From contig NZ_JBEXUX010000016.1 of the NCBI RefSeq assembly GCF_040629175.1, forward strand, positions 1 to 64,000: 64,000 nt of DNA, given 5' to 3'. A program made the position numbers and the translations under genes. Of this stretch, positions 23,505 to 32,110 are shown one piece after another. The stretch comes from Embleya sp040629175. GTDB lineage: Bacteria > Actinomycetota > Actinomycetes > Streptomycetales > Streptomycetaceae. The number at the start of each line of letters is the position of its first letter. Position 1 is the first letter of the stretch. The notes beneath the pieces were generated by a model, which was given only the letters and a program-made list of their open reading frames with translations, ran no database searches and was not told the DNA's origin.

Positions 23505-23551
23505 CCGATCGGCGGCGGGCGGTCCGATCCGGGCCACCCGCCGCCGATCGG
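23505..23551 (+). promoter_or_regulatory. Intercistronic 15-bp hairpin between aminotransferase and aspartokinase genes
   Basis: Perfect arms (23505-23519 and 23537-23551) with a 17-nt loop lie inside the 101-nt gap of an apparent operon. It could be a partial terminator or a processing/stability stem that sets kinase expression apart from the upstream genes. There is no T-run. Confidence 0.6.
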
Positions 23552-23593
23552 CCGCCCATCACCGGCAGTCTCTCGATCGAGGAGACCTCCCGC

Positions 23594-24859
23594 ATGGTTC
23601 TCATCGTCCAGAAGTACGGCGGCTCCTCGGTGCACAGCATCGAGCGCATCCGACGAGTCGCCGAACGTGTGGTGGCCACCCACCGGGAAGGCCACGATGT
23701 CGTCGTGGTGTTGTCCGCCATGGGTGACACCACCGACGAACTGCTCGACCTGGCCCGGCAGGTCGCCCCCCTCCCCCATCCACGCGAACTCGACATGCTG
23801 GTCACGGCGGGCGAGCGCATCTCCAACGCCCTTGCCGCGCTGGCGATCCGCGCCCTGGGTGAGCGGGCCTGCTCGCTCACCGGTGCCCAGGCCGGGGTGT
23901 TCACCACCTCGGAGTACGGCAACGCGCGCATCGTCGAGGTGGCGCCGCAGCGCATCCGGCGGGAACTCGACCGGGGCGCCATCGTCCTGGTCGCCGGATT
24001 CCAGGGACTGAGTCGGGATACCGACGACGTCACCACGCTGGGACGCGGCGGTTCGGACACCACGGCCATCGCCCTGGCCGCCGCGCTCAAGGCCGACGTC
24101 TGCGAGATCCACACCGACGTCGACGGGGTCTACAGCGCGGATCCCCGGATCGTTCCGCACGCCGCACTGCTCGACCACATCGGCTACGAGGCGATGCAGG
24201 AGATGGCGGCGGCCGGCAGCAAGGTGCTGGCGCTGCGCTCGGTCGAGTACGCCCGCCGCTGCGGCGTGCCCGTCCACGTGCGATCCGCGTACGGCGACCG
24301 GCCCGGAACCACGGTGTCCGGCGCACCCGACGACGGCGACACCGGCCGGTCGACGATCACCGGCGTGGCCCACGACACCTCCGGGACCAAGGTCACCGTG
24401 ACCGGCGTACCGAACCACCCCGGGGCGGTGGGCCGGTTGGTGCGGACCGTCGCCGATGCCGGGGGTGAGATCGACATGCTCGTGCACAACGCGGCGTCGC
24501 CGACCGGCGGACCCACCGACCTGACCTTCGTGCTGGCCGCGGAGGGTGCGCTCGCCGCGTTGGCCGCCCTGCGCGCGTGTGCCGAGGAGATCGGCGTCGA
24601 GGAGGTGAGCCACGACGAGGACGTCGGCAAGATCTCGCTGATCGGCAGCGGCATGCGGACCTGCCCCGGCGTGACCGCGACGTTCTGCGAGACGCTCGCG
24701 GCGGCGGGGGTCAACATCGAGATCATCTCGACCTCGGAGATCCGGATCTCGGTGTTGTGTCGCACGGCCCGGGTCGCCGACGCGGTGCGCGCCCTGCACA
24801 CCGCGTTCGACCTCGACACGACCGAGGAGGCACCGGTGCACGCGGGCACCGGCCGCTAG
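23594..24859 (+). CDS. Aspartate kinase dedicated to the poly(diaminobutyrate) operon
   Basis: This 421-aa aspartokinase phosphorylates aspartate, the first step toward aspartate semialdehyde and hence diaminobutyrate. The kinase domain has VQKYGGSSV at the N-terminus, TAGERIS, GRGGSDTTA and TDVDGVYSADPR. Two ACT repeats follow (about 265-400), ending near ISTSEIRISVL, as in LysC/Ask. Numbering matches Corynebacterium LysC by my alignment from memory. Residue 279 is Val and residue 301 is Ala, positions where A279 and S301 changes relieve lysine/threonine inhibition in that enzyme. No internal start for a separate beta subunit was checked. No aspartate-semialdehyde dehydrogenase gene accompanies it, so a housekeeping Asd must link the steps. 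A terminator hairpin follows. Confidence 0.9.
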   Translation: MVLIVQKYGGSSVHSIERIRRVAERVVATHREGHDVVVVLSAMGDTTDELLDLARQVAPLPHPRELDMLVTAGERISNALAALAIRALGERACSLTGAQAGVFTTSEYGNARIVEVAPQRIRRELDRGAIVLVAGFQGLSRDTDDVTTLGRGGSDTTAIALAAALKADVCEIHTDVDGVYSADPRIVPHAALLDHIGYEAMQEMAAAGSKVLALRSVEYARRCGVPVHVRSAYGDRPGTTVSGAPDDGDTGRSTITGVAHDTSGTKVTVTGVPNHPGAVGRLVRTVADAGGEIDMLVHNAASPTGGPTDLTFVLAAEGALAALAALRACAEEIGVEEVSHDEDVGKISLIGSGMRTCPGVTATFCETLAAAGVNIEIISTSEIRISVLCRTARVADAVRALHTAFDLDTTEEAPVHAGTGR

Positions 24860-24911
24860 ACACCGGCCGCCGAACCCCGGCCATCGAACATCGGCCGCCG
24901 GACATCGAGGA

Positions 24912-24945
24912 CGGTACGGGCCGCCCGGGCGGGCGGCCCGTACCG
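24912..24945 (+). terminator. Hairpin terminator closing the poly(diaminobutyrate) operon
   Basis: A near-continuous 15-16 bp GC-rich stem (arms 24912-24927 and 24930-24945, minimal loop) lies 53 bases after the aspartokinase stop. Confidence 0.75.
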
Positions 24946-24946
24946 C

Positions 24947-24974
24947 TTGTCAATGTCAAGCATCTCGGTAGGGT
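24947..24974 (+). promoter_or_regulatory. Predicted sigma-70-type promoter of the MaoC-like gene
   Basis: TTGTCA (24947-24952) and TAGGGT (24969-24974) are spaced 16 bp, fitting a housekeeping streptomycete promoter. Transcription would start near 24981, about 35 bases before the ATG. Confidence 0.5.
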
Positions 24975-25014
24975 GTGCGGGGCAACCGGCGATCGTCTGG
25001 AAGGCGAGGCGGGC

Positions 25015-26088
25015 ATGACAACCGACACCACCGACACCGCGGAACTGGACGCGCTGCTCCGGGACTGCGTGGCCCGGGGCACCGCGTCCGTCGTGCGGGC
25101 CCGGCACGCGGTCAACCTGCCGATGCTCGACCTGTGGGCCGACGCCCTCGGCGACCCCAACCCGGTCTACCGCGACGCGAGCGCCGCCGCCGCGACCGGA
25201 CGGGCCGGGATCGTCGCGCCGCCGACCATGATCCAGGCGTGGACCATGCCCTCGCTGCCGGCACTGGCGGCCACGCTGTCGCAGGTCCCCGGGTACGCGC
25301 CCTACCTGGACGGGGAAACACCGACCGGCACGGCGTCCGACAACCCGACGGCCGCCGCGCATCGCCTGCTGACCGCACACGGCTACGCCGCCCGCGCGGC
25401 GACGCGATGCCGGCAGGAGTACCACCGCGAGGCGCGCATCGGCGACCACCTCACCTGCGAGAGCGCGCTCACCACGGTGTCCGCGCGCAAGCGCACGGCG
25501 CTGGGCCCGGGATACTTCGTCACCACGCGGATGACCTTCCGCGACCAGGACGGGGCGAAGGTCGCGACCGTCGACTGGACCGTACTGTGCTTCCGCACCC
25601 CCGAGCGGCAACCCCCCGTCGCCGCCGCGCCGGACACCCGCGCGGAACCCCCGCGGCCCACCACCGCGAGCGGCCGCACCTGCCGCCCGCTCACCGCGGC
25701 CCCGCAGGTGGGCGACCGCACCCCGGTCACCACGATCCCGATCACCCCCACCTTCGTGATCGCGACCGCCTTCGCCACCCAGGACTTCTACGCCGCCCAC
25801 CACGACGCCGACTGGACGCGCACCTCGCTGCACCGCCCCGGCATCTTCACCAACATCCTCGCCACCACGGGCCTCGTCGGCGGCGTGGTCACCGACTGGG
25901 CCGGCCCCGCCACCCGCCTCCTGGAAGTCGACCTGCGCCTGCTCGCCCCCAACCACACCGGCGACACCCTCGCCCTCGACGGCGTGGTGACCGCCGTGCG
26001 CGGCAACGACCTGGAACTCCGGGTCACCGGCACCAACTCCCTGGGCCCCCACGTGCAAGCCGGCGTCCGCGCCCACCTCCCCGCCTGA
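25015..26088 (+). CDS. MaoC-like hydratase/dehydratase with two hot-dog domains
   Basis: This 357-aa protein has an N-terminal FAS1-type/MaoC-N hot-dog domain (about 15-195, with WADALGDPNPVYRD and GIVAPPTM) and a second hot-dog-like half (about 225-355). Such proteins hydrate enoyl-CoA or related thioesters in fatty-acid or sterol side-chain metabolism. The first half keeps the DPNPVYRD/APP signature, while the second half is more divergent. It has its own promoter after the operon terminator, so it need not belong to the polymer pathway. It converges with dgdA with a 12-bp gap. Confidence 0.75.
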   Translation: MTTDTTDTAELDALLRDCVARGTASVVRARHAVNLPMLDLWADALGDPNPVYRDASAAAATGRAGIVAPPTMIQAWTMPSLPALAATLSQVPGYAPYLDGETPTGTASDNPTAAAHRLLTAHGYAARAATRCRQEYHREARIGDHLTCESALTTVSARKRTALGPGYFVTTRMTFRDQDGAKVATVDWTVLCFRTPERQPPVAAAPDTRAEPPRPTTASGRTCRPLTAAPQVGDRTPVTTIPITPTFVIATAFATQDFYAAHHDADWTRTSLHRPGIFTNILATTGLVGGVVTDWAGPATRLLEVDLRLLAPNHTGDTLALDGVVTAVRGNDLELRVTGTNSLGPHVQAGVRAHLPA

Positions 26089-26100
26089 CCTCCACCCCGG

Positions 26101-27435
26101 TCACCGATCACCGTCGGCGCACGCGTCGGTGATGGCCTCGTCGAGGATCGTGAGGCCGAGGGTGAGTTCGGCTTCGGTGGCGGTCAGGGGTGGGGCGATG
26201 CGGAAGACGCCGCCCATGCCGGGGAGTTGCACGATGTTCATGTGCAGGCCCAGTTCGAGGCAGCGGCGGGTGATGCGTGCGCCCAGTTCGTCCGAGGTTC
26301 GCTTCGACTCGTGGTCGACGGTGAGTTCGAGGCCGGCCAGCAGGCCCCGGCCGCGGATGTCGCCGACGACCGGGTGGCGCCCGGCGAGTTCGGTCAGGCC
26401 GCGGCGCAGGAAGCCGCCGAGCGAGCGGGCGCGCTCGTCGAGCCCGTCGCGGATCAGCACGTCCAGCACGGTGTTGCCGACCGCGGCCGGCAGCGGATCG
26501 GCGACGTGCGTGGTGAAGAACAGGAATCCGCGCTCGTGCGCCTCCTGTTCGATCTCGGCGCTGGTGACCACCGCGGCGAGGGGCAGTCCCGCACCGAGTG
26601 TCTTGGACAGCGTGAGGATGTCGGGGACGACGCCGTCGCGCTCGAACGCGTACCAGGACCCGGTGCGGCACAGGCCGGTCTGCGCCTCGTCCAGGATCAG
26701 CAGCATGCCGCGTTCTCGGCACTTGTCACGCAGGGCCGCGAAGTAGCCGGCCGGCGGCTCGATGACGCCGCCCGAGCTGAGGATCGGTTCGACCAGGCAC
26801 GCGGCCAGGCTGCCGGTCGACTGGGCGTCGATCAGGTCGAAGGCGAAGTCGAGTTGACGCCGCCAGTCCAGCGAGCCGTCCGCCGCGGTGAAGTCGGGCC
26901 GGTACACGTTCGGCACGGGGATGGCGAAGTTGCCCGGCGCGCCGGGCCCGTAGCCCTTGCGGCCGGCACTGTAGGTGGCGGACGCGGCGGCCTGCGTCAT
27001 GCCGTGCCAGGACCGCGCGAACGAGACGATCTCGTGCCGGCCGGTGACCAGCTTGGCCATCCGGATCGCGGCCTCGTTCGACTCGGCGCCGGTGGTGAGC
27101 AGCAGCACCTTCTCCAGCGGCGCGGGCAGCGTCTCGGCCAGCCGCCGGGCCAGGTCGACCACCGGGCGGCTGAGCATGCCGCTGTAGAGGTGGTCGAGGG
27201 TGGCCACCTGCCGTCGCACGGTCGCCACGATGTCCGGGTGCGAGTGGCCGAGGATCGCGCTCATCTGCCCGGAGGTGAAGTCGAGGATCTTGCGGCCGGT
27301 GGCGGTGAAGACGAAGCTCCCGGCCGCATGGTCGATGATCTCGCGGGTGAACTCGCCGCCGTAGCGCACGAGATGCCGTTCGGCATCGGTCCAGAAGGTT
27401 TCCGCGGACGCCGGGGCGGTGTTCGAAGCAGTCAT
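26101..27435 (-). CDS. dgdA: 2,2-Dialkylglycine decarboxylase (PLP, class III aminotransferase family)
   Basis: This 444-aa enzyme closely matches Burkholderia dialkylglycine decarboxylase in its motifs: HLVRYGGEF, FTSGQMSAILGHSHP, HLYSGMLSRPVVDLA, TGAESNEAAIRMAKLVTG, ILDEAQTGLCRTG, the PLP Lys in LTLSKTLGAG and NIVQLPGMGGVFRIAPP. The enzyme decarboxylates 2-aminoisobutyrate or isovaline and transaminates pyruvate. This allows use of dialkyl amino acids released from peptaibols. The ATG at 27435 begins at the conserved N-terminus. The divergent LysR gene 87 bp away matches the known dgdA/dgdR arrangement. Confidence 0.9.
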   Translation of the reverse strand: MTASNTAPASAETFWTDAERHLVRYGGEFTREIIDHAAGSFVFTATGRKILDFTSGQMSAILGHSHPDIVATVRRQVATLDHLYSGMLSRPVVDLARRLAETLPAPLEKVLLLTTGAESNEAAIRMAKLVTGRHEIVSFARSWHGMTQAAASATYSAGRKGYGPGAPGNFAIPVPNVYRPDFTAADGSLDWRRQLDFAFDLIDAQSTGSLAACLVEPILSSGGVIEPPAGYFAALRDKCRERGMLLILDEAQTGLCRTGSWYAFERDGVVPDILTLSKTLGAGLPLAAVVTSAEIEQEAHERGFLFFTTHVADPLPAAVGNTVLDVLIRDGLDERARSLGGFLRRGLTELAGRHPVVGDIRGRGLLAGLELTVDHESKRTSDELGARITRRCLELGLHMNIVQLPGMGGVFRIAPPLTATEAELTLGLTILDEAITDACADGDR

Positions 27436-27522
27436 GTTCCCGACGGTAGGTCGCGGTCGAGCAACACGTCCAGCACACGATTCCGGCTGTCCTGTTCGGC
27501 AAAACCGCACAACAATCGGGGG

Positions 27523-28431
27523 ATGATGAACCCCTGGCGGCTGCGGCTGCTGAGCCAGTTGGACACCCTGGGCACCATCCGGGCGGTCGCCCAGGCCGCC
27601 AACCTGAGCCCCTCCAGCGTGTCCCAACAGCTCGCCGTGCTGGAGGCCGAGACCCATACCCAGCTCCTGGAACGCACCGGACGCCGGGTGAGGCTGACCT
27701 CGGCCGGGCTGATCCTGGCCCGGCGGGCGCGGGCGATCCTCGACCACATGGACGGTGTCGAGGAGGAACTGCGCGGGTTCGGCGAGGAACCCGCCGGGCT
27801 GGTGCGGTTGGGCGCGTTCCAGAGCGCGATCCACTCGATGGCGGTGCCGGCGGTGACCCGACTGGCGCGCGAACATCCGCACCTGGACGTCGAGTTGCTG
27901 GAGCTGGAGCCGCACGAGAGCATGCCCGCGCTGCGGGTCGGCGACGCGGACGTGATCATCACGACCACCGACTTCGACGAGTTGCCGTTGGGGCCCGACC
28001 TCGACCTCGTGCCGCTGACCACGGACCCGATCGTGCTGGTGCTCCCGCCCGAGCACCCCGCGGCCGGGCGCGGCGCGGTGGACCTGGCGGCCTGCGCGGG
28101 CGAGCCGTGGGCGTTCGACATGCCGCAGTCGTACATGGCCAACCTCGCGCTGCGCCTGTGTCGCCGGGCACGGTTCGAGCCGAGGGTGGTGTGCCGGTTC
28201 AGCAACTACATGATGACCCTGCAACACGTCGAGGCCGGCCTGTCGATCGCCCTGCTGCCCGGCTTGGCGGTCGACCACCGCTACCGCGTCGTCACCCGCG
28301 AACTCGCGACCCCGGTGACCCGCACGATCACGGCCGCGATCCGCCGGGGCTCGCCACCGCGCGCCGCGGTCCGCGCGGTGCTGGACGCGCTACGGCACAA
28401 CCCGGTCCCGTCGTTGCCGGAACACGAGTGA
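27523..28431 (+). CDS. LysR-family regulator, divergent from dgdA
   Basis: This 302-aa regulator has an N-terminal winged HTH (LLSQLDTLGTIRAVAQAANL, SPSSVSQQLAVLE) and a periplasmic-binding-like effector domain (about 90-295). By position it is a likely counterpart of DgdR, controlling dgdA in response to dialkylglycines. This is inference from gene order. Two adjacent ATG codons (27523, 27526) follow a GGGGG site; the first was chosen. The 87-bp divergent gap would hold both promoters and the LysR site. Confidence 0.85.
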   Translation: MMNPWRLRLLSQLDTLGTIRAVAQAANLSPSSVSQQLAVLEAETHTQLLERTGRRVRLTSAGLILARRARAILDHMDGVEEELRGFGEEPAGLVRLGAFQSAIHSMAVPAVTRLAREHPHLDVELLELEPHESMPALRVGDADVIITTTDFDELPLGPDLDLVPLTTDPIVLVLPPEHPAAGRGAVDLAACAGEPWAFDMPQSYMANLALRLCRRARFEPRVVCRFSNYMMTLQHVEAGLSIALLPGLAVDHRYRVVTRELATPVTRTITAAIRRGSPPRAAVRAVLDALRHNPVPSLPEHE

Positions 28432-28715
28432 GGCACCGTGCCGACCGACTTCACTCGATCACGAAACGATAACGGGTTCGGACCGGAAGTTCGCTCTTTA
28501 TTCAACCGGCCGACGGCCGTTCGTGGGTGACCGATCCCCGACCCGTTGCATGGTTGGTGGCGCACGCTCTCGCAGGTACCGGCAGCGCCATCGGTACCCG
28601 CGGCGAAAGGCAGCCGGGCCGACCGCGCGAACGCGATCGGCCCGGCGGGCCTGTGGCGGTTGCCCCCGCCTCGGCCCGACCCCACTCCGGTTCATCCACC
28701 GAGGGAGTTATCGAA

Positions 28716-30752
28716 GTGTACGGATCCACGCGTGCCAAACGCGGTCTCGCCGCCGTCGCGGTCGCTGCGGTCGGCGTTCCGCTCGCCCTGGCCGGCGCCG
28801 CGCTCGCAGCCTCGCCCGCCGCGGCCGACGCCCTGCCGTCGTTGCCCGGCGGCACCAAGAAGGCCAAGACCCTGGTCATCGGCATCGACGGGCTGCGCTT
28901 CGACAAGCTGCAGAGCGGCGACGCACCCAACCTCAAGGCCCTGATGGCCGGCGGCACCACCGCGTCGAGCAACCTGTACGCCCAACCGTTCGCACCCACC
29001 GTCTCCGGCCCCGGCTGGTCCACCATCGCCACCGGCGTCTGGCCGGACAAGCACGGCGTGCACGACAACTCGTTCGCCGGGTCGCGGTACGACAAGTACC
29101 CCGACTTCGCGACCCGGCTGGAGACCGCCCAACCGGCCGCCTCCACCCTCGTGGTCGGCGCGTGGGCGCCGATCTCGTCCACGATCTTCTCGCCCAGGGT
29201 CGACGTGCGGGTGGCCACCGACGAGAACGACGACCTCGCCGCCGCCGACACCGCGCAGTACCTGTCCACCGGCAACCCCGACGTCGCGTTCATGCACCTG
29301 GACGAGGTCGACGGGGCCGGACACAACACCGGCGGCACCAGCGCCGACTACGCGAAGGCGGTGCACGAGGCCGACACCCGGGTGGGCAGGGTCCTCGACG
29401 CGCTGCGGGCCCGGCCGACCTACGCCCAGGAGGACTGGCTGATCATGGTCACCACCGACCACGGCCACACCGACTCCGGTGGCCACGGCGGCGACACCCC
29501 GCAGGAGCGCCAGACCTTCGTCATCGCGAACGGCGGCGGCATGCCGGCCGGCGCCGTGCGCAACGACGTGCGCCTCGTCGACATCGCGCCCACCGTGCTC
29601 AAGCACGAGGGTGTCCGGATCGACCCGGCGTGGGGCCTGGACGGGCAGCCGATCGACGAGATCAAGCCCGACGCCTTCGACGCGCTGCGCCCGATCCTGT
29701 CCGAGCGCGTGGACGAGAGCGGCATCCCCGCCGGCATCAAGGGCTTCACCCACACCGCGCCGCAGGGCTGGTCGATCGACAACTCGGCGATGCCCGCCGG
29801 CGGCGTGACCGAGTGGCGCGGCTGGTCGTTCGCCACCGACGAGTTCTTCACCCGCACCGAGGGCGGCGGCCAGGCCCGCGAGGGCAACGTGCGCAGCCGC
29901 AACGTGTTCGCCGTCGCCGACTCCGACGAGTGGGACGACAAGGCGCACGCCGCCGGGCAGTTCGACTCGACCCTGGTCTCCCCGGCCTACCCGGTCGAGG
30001 GCAGGACCAAGGCGGAGCTGAGCTACGTCAGCGACTACCAGGTCGACGGCCCGCAGACCGGCGACGTGTACGTGTCCTGGGACGGCGGCACACCCAAGCC
30101 GATCAAGTCGTACCGCACGAACGTCAACCAGGTCGAGCGCCTGACCCTCGACGTCCCGGCCGGCGCCAAGACCGCGCAGATCCGGTTCCGCTACACCGGC
30201 ACCAACAGCCGCTTCTGGGCCGTCGACCAGGTCTCGTTCACCGCGGGCGGCAGCACCGACCCGGGCGGCGACCCGCTGTCCGGCAGCCAGGTGATCACCA
30301 CCACCGTCAAGAACACCGGCGGGCTGACCATGACGGTCGCCGGCCCGACGGTCACCCTGCCCTCGCCCGAACTGACCGCCGCGGGCGACCGGTTGGCCAC
30401 CTCGGGTGCGCTGAACACGGTCCAGGTCACCGACCTGCGCATCGCCGACCCGGGCTGGAACGTCAGCGGCCAGGTCACCGACTTCACCGCCGAGGGCGGC
30501 GCGTCCTTCGACGGCTCGGCGCTCGGCTGGACCCCGAAGGTCGTCAAGGCCGGCGACGGTCAGCAGGTCAGCGCCGGCGGGCCGGTCGCGCCCGCGGCCG
30601 ACGGCGGCGTCAAGACCGCCCGCACCCTCGGCGGAGCGGTGCCCGGCCACGGTCGCGGCACCGCCGTGCTCGGCGCCGACCTCGCCCTGAACCTGGCGAC
30701 CACCACGGCGCCCGGCACCTACAGCGCGACCCTGACGGTCACCGCGATCTGA
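28716..30752 (+). CDS. Secreted alkaline-phosphatase-superfamily phosphodiesterase with C-terminal WxL-like domain
   Basis: This 678-aa exported protein starts with a signal peptide (about 1-38, ending AAADA). A nucleotide-pyrophosphatase/phosphodiesterase-type domain follows (about 45-330), with metal ligands in VIGIDGLRFD, HLDEVDGAGHN and TTDHGHTDSGGHGG, and a Thr/Ser nucleophile region in APTVSGPGWST. A beta-sandwich of about 150 residues comes next. The last 150 residues resemble a WxL surface domain, with GWNVSGQVTDF (Trp581) and GWTPK (Trp605). WxL domains attach proteins non-covalently to peptidoglycan. The GTG at 28716 has GAGGGAG eight bases upstream. The next gene encodes a DUF916 (WxL-interacting) protein, which supports the domain call. 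Confidence 0.8.
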   Translation: MYGSTRAKRGLAAVAVAAVGVPLALAGAALAASPAAADALPSLPGGTKKAKTLVIGIDGLRFDKLQSGDAPNLKALMAGGTTASSNLYAQPFAPTVSGPGWSTIATGVWPDKHGVHDNSFAGSRYDKYPDFATRLETAQPAASTLVVGAWAPISSTIFSPRVDVRVATDENDDLAAADTAQYLSTGNPDVAFMHLDEVDGAGHNTGGTSADYAKAVHEADTRVGRVLDALRARPTYAQEDWLIMVTTDHGHTDSGGHGGDTPQERQTFVIANGGGMPAGAVRNDVRLVDIAPTVLKHEGVRIDPAWGLDGQPIDEIKPDAFDALRPILSERVDESGIPAGIKGFTHTAPQGWSIDNSAMPAGGVTEWRGWSFATDEFFTRTEGGGQAREGNVRSRNVFAVADSDEWDDKAHAAGQFDSTLVSPAYPVEGRTKAELSYVSDYQVDGPQTGDVYVSWDGGTPKPIKSYRTNVNQVERLTLDVPAGAKTAQIRFRYTGTNSRFWAVDQVSFTAGGSTDPGGDPLSGSQVITTTVKNTGGLTMTVAGPTVTLPSPELTAAGDRLATSGALNTVQVTDLRIADPGWNVSGQVTDFTAEGGASFDGSALGWTPKVVKAGDGQQVSAGGPVAPAADGGVKTARTLGGAVPGHGRGTAVLGADLALNLATTTAPGTYSATLTVTAI

Positions 30753-30769
30753 CCCACCCCGGCCACAAC

Positions 30770-30810
30770 GGCGGCGCGGGGTCCGGGTCGTCCCCGTACC
30801 CCGCGCCGCC
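30770..30810 (+). terminator. Hairpin between phosphodiesterase and DUF916 genes
   Basis: A perfect 13-bp stem (30770-30782 with 30798-30810) and 15-nt loop lie 17 bases after the phosphodiesterase stop. The hairpin suggests partial or complete termination between the two genes. Confidence 0.6.
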
Positions 30811-30860
30811 CCGGCCCGACGTCACCCGCCCCACCCGTCCGCCCGCGAACGGAATCCGTC

Positions 30861-31931
30861 ATGCCCCACTCCCGTCGGCGCATCCGCCGGGTGCTCACCG
30901 CGCTCGCCGCGGCCGGCGCCGGCCTCGTGCTCTCCTGCGCCACGCCCGCCGGCGCCGCCGATTCCCCGCCCGCCGCCGCGCCCGCGGCCGGCACGTGGTC
31001 CGTCCAGCCCTCCACCGAACACGGCCCGGACGAACGCCCGTTCTTCCGCTACGCCCTCGCCCCGGGGGCCCGCCGGCTCGACTACGTCGCGGTCACCAAC
31101 TCCGGCGACACGCCCCTGACCGTGGATCTGTACGCCCAGGACGCTTTCACCACCGCCGCCGGCGGCTTCGACCTGCTCGCCGCCGGCCGGCCGCCCGCCG
31201 ACGTCGGCTCGTGGATCCGCCTCAAGCAGACCCGGGTGACCGTGCCGGCGCGCTCGCGCAGCGACGTACCGTTCGAACTGTCCGTTCCGGACAACGCGTC
31301 CCCCGGCGACCACAGCGGCGGCGTGGTCGCCTCGGTGGCCGCCCCCGGCCGGGACGCGGCCGGCAATCAGGTGCTGCTCGACCGACGGGTGGGCACCCGG
31401 GTGTATCTGCGCGTCGACGGCCCGTTGCGCCCCGCCCTGGGCACCGGCGGCCTGAGCACCCGAGTACACACCGCGCCGGACCCCTTCGGCGGCGGCCTGA
31501 CCGTCACCTACACGGTGCGCAACACCGGCAACATCCGCCTCGGCGCCCGCCCCGAGCTGACCGTTCGCGGTCCCTGGGGCCTGACCACCGAGCACCGTCG
31601 GCTCGACCCGTTGCCCGAGTTGTTGCCCGGCGCGTCGTTGACCCGCACCGTGCGCGTCGACGGCGTGACCCAGGCATTCCGGCTGGACGTCGACCTCGCG
31701 GTGCACCCGATGCCGGTACCCGGCGGCCCGGCGGAGACCGGCCCGGTCGCGCATGCCCGGACCGCGGTCCGGGCCGTGCCCTGGGTCGCGGTGGGCGCGT
31801 CCGCGCTCCTGCTCGCTCTGGTCGTAACGCTCGTCGTGTACCGCCGCCGGCGCCGGCCCACCGACGAGCCCACGCCGACCGAGCACGAGCGCGCCGAGGA
31901 ACTCGCGGGTGCCCCGGCCTCGGGCGCGTAG
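30861..31931 (+). CDS. DUF916 / WxL-interacting-type surface protein with C-terminal membrane anchor
   Basis: This 356-aa protein has a signal peptide (ending AGAAD). Two immunoglobulin-like beta domains follow, of the DUF916/WxL peptidoglycan-domain type (about 45-280; FFRYALAPGARRLDYVAVTN, GDHSGGVVAS, YTVRNTGNIRLGARP). It ends with one transmembrane helix (about 308-330) and an Arg-rich cytoplasmic tail. In firmicutes such proteins pair with WxL proteins at the cell wall. Here the upstream phosphodiesterase carries a WxL-like end, so the two may form an extracellular complex; this is inferred. Confidence 0.75.
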   Translation: MPHSRRRIRRVLTALAAAGAGLVLSCATPAGAADSPPAAAPAAGTWSVQPSTEHGPDERPFFRYALAPGARRLDYVAVTNSGDTPLTVDLYAQDAFTTAAGGFDLLAAGRPPADVGSWIRLKQTRVTVPARSRSDVPFELSVPDNASPGDHSGGVVASVAAPGRDAAGNQVLLDRRVGTRVYLRVDGPLRPALGTGGLSTRVHTAPDPFGGGLTVTYTVRNTGNIRLGARPELTVRGPWGLTTEHRRLDPLPELLPGASLTRTVRVDGVTQAFRLDVDLAVHPMPVPGGPAETGPVAHARTAVRAVPWVAVGASALLLALVVTLVVYRRRRRPTDEPTPTEHERAEELAGAPASGA

Positions 31932-32110
31932 TCACCCATCCGATCCGGCACCGGCACGGAAAGTCGTCGCGGGCCCGTTGTCGATCCGGGCAGCTCCCGT
32001 TCGTCGTATGGGCAAAGGCGGGGAAGCGGTCCCCGCCGGCCGGCTCCGTCACCCGAACCGCGTGCGCGGCACGCGACCCGGGTGTCGCCGCCCCGAACCC
32101 GGAGGATCCG

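Noticed and set aside
23492..24859. Possibility that the aminotransferase serves ectoine biosynthesis
   Set aside because: No ectA, ectC or ectD gene is nearby, and the aminotransferase lies between a Pls-type NRPS and an aspartokinase.
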